Source of the DNA: BOG-908 sp965199235
GTDB lineage: Bacteria; Pseudomonadota; Alphaproteobacteria; Acetobacterales; Acetobacteraceae
Reading direction: 5' to 3'
Assembly (NCBI GenBank): GCA_965199235.1
Contig: CBDAQU010000002.1
Location: 3,348,001-3,412,000 of the forward strand
Length of the DNA: 64,000 bases
The position numbers and the translations under genes were made by a program. Below are positions 61,579-64,000 of the stretch, in pieces; the stretch's first letter is position 1; every line of letters begins with the position of its first letter. The notes beneath the pieces are model-generated. The model saw only the letters and a list, made by a program, of their open reading frames with translations, had not been told where the DNA came from and did not search any database.

Positions 61579-63120
61579 TCATCGAATCGGACTCATTTCC
61601 TCGGACGCCAAAAACGCCGCCGCGTTAGCGCGCATCTTCGCCAGTTTCGCAGGGTCCATGCGGGACAGCGTCTTCATCGGCATCGCCAGCCTTATGTTCC
61701 CGGCCAGCGCCTTTTCGTGGCGCGCGAAGAAATCCCAGTAGAGGAAATTGAACGGGCAGGCGTTCGGACCGACCGCGTCCTTCACGTCGTAGGCACAACC
61801 TTTGCAGTAATCGCTCATCCGGTTGATGTAGGCGCCCGAGGCCGCGTAGGGTTTGGAGCCCATGATGCCGCCATCGGCGAACAGCGCCATGCCGCGCACG
61901 TTGGGCATCTCCACCCACTCGTAAGCGTCCGCGTATACGATCAGGTACCATTCATCGACGTCGTCCGGATGCAGGCCGGCGAGCAGAGCGAAATTGCCGG
62001 TGATCATCAGCCGCTGGATGTGGTGCGCGTAGGCATGCGCCAGCGTGTCGGTGATTGCGTGGTGCAGGCAGTTCATCCGCGTGCGGCCGGTCCAGTAGAA
62101 CCACGGCATGCGCTGCACCGCGCCGAGCACGTTCTTGTCCGCGTATGCTGGCATGTTCATCCAGTAGATGCCGCGCACGTATTCCCGCCAGCCGACGATC
62201 TGGCGGATGAAACCCTCCACCGCGTTCAGCTTGGCGTGGCCGCGCCTGTAGGCGTCCTCGGCCACAGCACAGATCTCGCGCGGCTCCAGCAGGCCGAGGT
62301 TCATCGACGTCGAGACGAGCGCGTGGAACAGCACCGGCTCGCCCGACTTCATCGCGTCCTGGAACGTGCCAAAGCTCGGCAGGCGGTATTCGATGAAGTC
62401 GGCCAGCGCCCGGCGGGCGTCCTCGGGCGTGACCGGCAGCGCGAAGTCGCCGGCACAGCCGACATGGGCGGGGAACTGGCGCTCGACGAGGGTGATCACG
62501 TCGTGGGTGATCGCGTCCGGCTGGAAGCGGGGCACCGGCGGGTTGGCCACACCCTTCGGCAAGCTCGCGCGGTTTTCGCGGTCGTAGTTCCAGGCGCCGC
62601 CTTCGGGCTGGTCGCCATCCATCAGGATCGCGTGCCGCCGCCGCATGTCGCGGTAGAAAAACTCCATGCGCAGGCCGCGCCGGTCGCGCGCCCAGGCCAG
62701 GAACTCCTGGATGCGGGCGAAGAAGCGCGTGTCGTCGCGTATGTCGACTTCCAGGCCTGCCGCGTCCTGCCAGCGCCGCATGTCCTCGCTCAGGCGCCAT
62801 TCGCCTGGTTCGGTCAGCACCGCGCGCTCCGGCTGGTGGCGTTCGACGGCGCGCAGGAACTCGCCGCGGAGCGACTGCGTGTTGTCGGGGTCGTCCAGCG
62901 TTATGTAGTCCACAGTCACGCCGCGCGCCCGCAAGGCGGCGGCGAAATGGCGCATGCCGGAGAGTACCAGCACGATCTTGATGGCGTGGTGGCGGACATA
63001 GGTGCATTCGGCCTGTGCCTCCGCCATCAGCACCACATCGCGTGCGGGATCGAGGTCGCTCAGCGCGCTGAGCGAGGGGGTGAGCTGGTCGCCCAGGACC
63101 ATGCGCAATACGCCAGGCAT
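61579..63120 (-). CDS. Fe-S cluster bacterial cryptochrome/photolyase
   Basis: 513 residues. FeS-BCP (CryPro) family, as in Agrobacterium PhrB, a (6-4) photolyase. The four cluster Cys are visible: RMNCLHHA, then the pair YCKGC, then NACPFNF. The N-terminal domain LRMVLGDQLTPSLSALSDLDPARDVVLMAEA and the flavin-site WREYVRGIYWMNMP are typical. With phrB on the other strand 0.9 kb away, the cell should repair both main UV lesions. Start at 63118-63120; no LexA box in its 125-base promoter space. Confidence 0.92.
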   Translation of the reverse strand: MPGVLRMVLGDQLTPSLSALSDLDPARDVVLMAEAQAECTYVRHHAIKIVLVLSGMRHFAAALRARGVTVDYITLDDPDNTQSLRGEFLRAVERHQPERAVLTEPGEWRLSEDMRRWQDAAGLEVDIRDDTRFFARIQEFLAWARDRRGLRMEFFYRDMRRRHAILMDGDQPEGGAWNYDRENRASLPKGVANPPVPRFQPDAITHDVITLVERQFPAHVGCAGDFALPVTPEDARRALADFIEYRLPSFGTFQDAMKSGEPVLFHALVSTSMNLGLLEPREICAVAEDAYRRGHAKLNAVEGFIRQIVGWREYVRGIYWMNMPAYADKNVLGAVQRMPWFYWTGRTRMNCLHHAITDTLAHAYAHHIQRLMITGNFALLAGLHPDDVDEWYLIVYADAYEWVEMPNVRGMALFADGGIMGSKPYAASGAYINRMSDYCKGCAYDVKDAVGPNACPFNFLYWDFFARHEKALAGNIRLAMPMKTLSRMDPAKLAKMRANAAAFLASEEMSPIR

Positions 63121-63245
63121 CGTCGGCTCTCCTGCTTGGCCGCGTGCCGTGCGCGGCGGTACTGACATACGATCGCGCGGCGACCCTGACAGGTTCGCCC
63201 CCACGCGCTTTGCGCGACCAACGGCCGTGTGCGAGCGTGCGGGTA

Positions 63246-63770
63246 ATGCAGCAGCTGCTCCTCCTCAGACACGCCAAATCGTCCTGGGACGATGCCGCGC
63301 AGTCGGACCACGCGCGCCCGCTCAACGCGCGCGGCCGGCAGGCGGCGTCGGCGATGCGTGCGGTGATGCGCGATTTCCGGCTGCTGCCGGACGTGGTGCT
63401 GGTCTCGTCCGCCCGGCGCACGCGGCAGACGCTGGAGGCGCTGGCCCCGTGGGACGAGACGCCGATCATCGAGCCGATGGACAGGCTTTATCTGGCCGAG
63501 GCCGAGCGCATACGCGACGTGGTGCGCGGCGTGTCCGAAACCGTGCGCAGCCTGCTGGTGATCGGCCACAACCCCGGCCTGCACGATTTTGCGGTCATGC
63601 TGGCCGAGCAGAGCGACGGCAGCCAAATGGCGCAGCGCCTGTCAGAGGGTTTTCCGACCGGCGCGCTGGCCGAGTTCAGCGTGGCAAGACGCTGGCGCGA
63701 GCTGGGTGAGGGTGATGGCCGGCTGGTGCGATTCGTCAGCCCGGGCGACCCGACGGAGGCGGCCAGCTGA
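63246..63770 (+). CDS. sixA: SixA-type histidine phosphatase
   Basis: 174 residues, histidine phosphatase superfamily. The catalytic motif is at the start (LLLLRHAKSSW), then RPLNARGRQAA, SSARRTRQTLEAL and the second His in VIGHNPGLHDF. SixA dephosphorylates phospho-His in phosphorelay proteins. The following CYTH gene begins on its stop codon. Divergent from the Fe-S photolyase gene across 125 bases. Confidence 0.88.
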   Translation: MQQLLLLRHAKSSWDDAAQSDHARPLNARGRQAASAMRAVMRDFRLLPDVVLVSSARRTRQTLEALAPWDETPIIEPMDRLYLAEAERIRDVVRGVSETVRSLLVIGHNPGLHDFAVMLAEQSDGSQMAQRLSEGFPTGALAEFSVARRWRELGEGDGRLVRFVSPGDPTEAAS

Positions 63771-64000
63771 GCGAGGATCCTGCCGGCACGGATCAGGCCG
63801 CCACGCCCGCGCGCACGCCGACGACGACGCTGGAGCTGGAACTGTTGCCATCCGACCTGCCCCGGCTGCTCCGGGCCCCCGCGCTGTCGGCGTTGCGGCA
63901 GGGGCGGGCGCGGGCGAGCAAGGCCAGCATCGTCTGGCACGACACCCAGGATGGCGTCCTGGCCGAGGAGGGGATGTCGCTCAGCCAGGGCGCCAGCACC
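63767..64000 (+). CDS. CYTH-domain protein, 3' end cut by window
   Basis: At least 78 codons, open to the window end. The start of a CYTH (triphosphate tunnel) domain is readable: TTLELELLPSDLPRLLRAPAL, then IVWHDTQDGVLAEEGMSL. The ExExK signature reads ELELL, with Leu for Lys. The frame has no ATG, GTG or TTG between the in-frame stop at 63713-63715 and the domain; CTG at 63767, overlapping the sixA TGA, with GGAGG about 9 bases upstream, is the only plausible start. Many such proteins continue into a CHAD domain, which would lie beyond the window. Confidence 0.65.
   Translation, partial: MSEDPAGTDQAATPARTPTTTLELELLPSDLPRLLRAPALSALRQGRARASKASIVWHDTQDGVLAEEGMSLSQGAST

Overview
The window is high-GC, gene-dense bacterial chromosome. 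It looks alphaproteobacterial, most likely Acetobacteraceae or another Rhodospirillales; this placement is inferred from gene content only. The pointers are an HWE-type histidine kinase, a CckA-like kinase between flhB and recA, a eukaryotic-type NADP isocitrate dehydrogenase, a cytochrome bc1 pair, ImuA-ImuB-DnaE2, and LexA sites of the alphaproteobacterial form GTTC-N7-GTTC. I see no prophage, insertion sequence, CRISPR array, rRNA or replication origin. One tRNA (Leu, anticodon GAG) is present.

Layout. 0-5 kb: a CheB-CheR-PAS-HWE kinase (cut by the window edge) with its receiver, facing flhG-flhF. 5-10.6 kb: mtnP, cytochrome c1 and cytochrome b on the minus strand, divergent from hemF, then a CNNM/CorC protein. 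10.6-18.8 kb: a secreted GloVer-repeat protein, three MFS transporters, gpt-csaA, an R. etli-type asparaginase, lipB and tRNA-Leu. 19-25.5 kb: a flagellar export and rod cluster, with fliO-fliP leftward and flgB-flgC-fliE-fliQ-fliR-flhB-cckA rightward. 25.5-31.4 kb: recA, a cytidine deaminase-like gene, a DUF3072 protein, icd, and a dienelactone hydrolase-MFS pair. 31.4-43.7 kb: a patchwork of an unknown Cys-rich protein, a ClpP variant, a glycosyltransferase, cytochrome b561, trmB-metK, cysK, aat, small secreted proteins, a sulfotransferase and a methyltransferase. 44-49.5 kb: the mutagenic imuA-imuB-dnaE2 cassette. 49.8-57.5 kb: a DUF3108 protein, a degenerate RibB homologue, an enoyl-CoA hydratase, a serine hydrolase, ppx/gppA, a ParD remnant, rlmE and a second sulfotransferase. 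57.6-64 kb: pyrE facing pdeM-phrB-phosphoesterase, an Fe-S cluster photolyase, sixA and a CYTH protein cut by the window end.

Two themes stand out. First, DNA damage and UV: perfect GTTC/GAAC-N7 direct repeats lie upstream of recA, imuA and the pdeM-phrB-phosphoesterase operon, so three loci here are probably one SOS regulon, with a second (Fe-S) photolyase close by. Second, the intergenic spaces carry at least two repeat families. Family A is a roughly 115-bp double-hairpin element found eight times, usually at gene 3' ends. It supplies the stop codon of six neighbouring genes and appears to have truncated hemF. Family B is a T/A-rich hairpin preceded by AGGCAAG, found at four loci, one of them between imuB and dnaE2. 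A CCCTCACC-type hairpin (family C) forms the tail of the glycosyltransferase. Family A is the best candidate here for an undescribed element.

Limits: all function calls come from reading the translated sequence; no database search was possible. Start codons were chosen by family alignment, ribosome-binding sites and overlaps.
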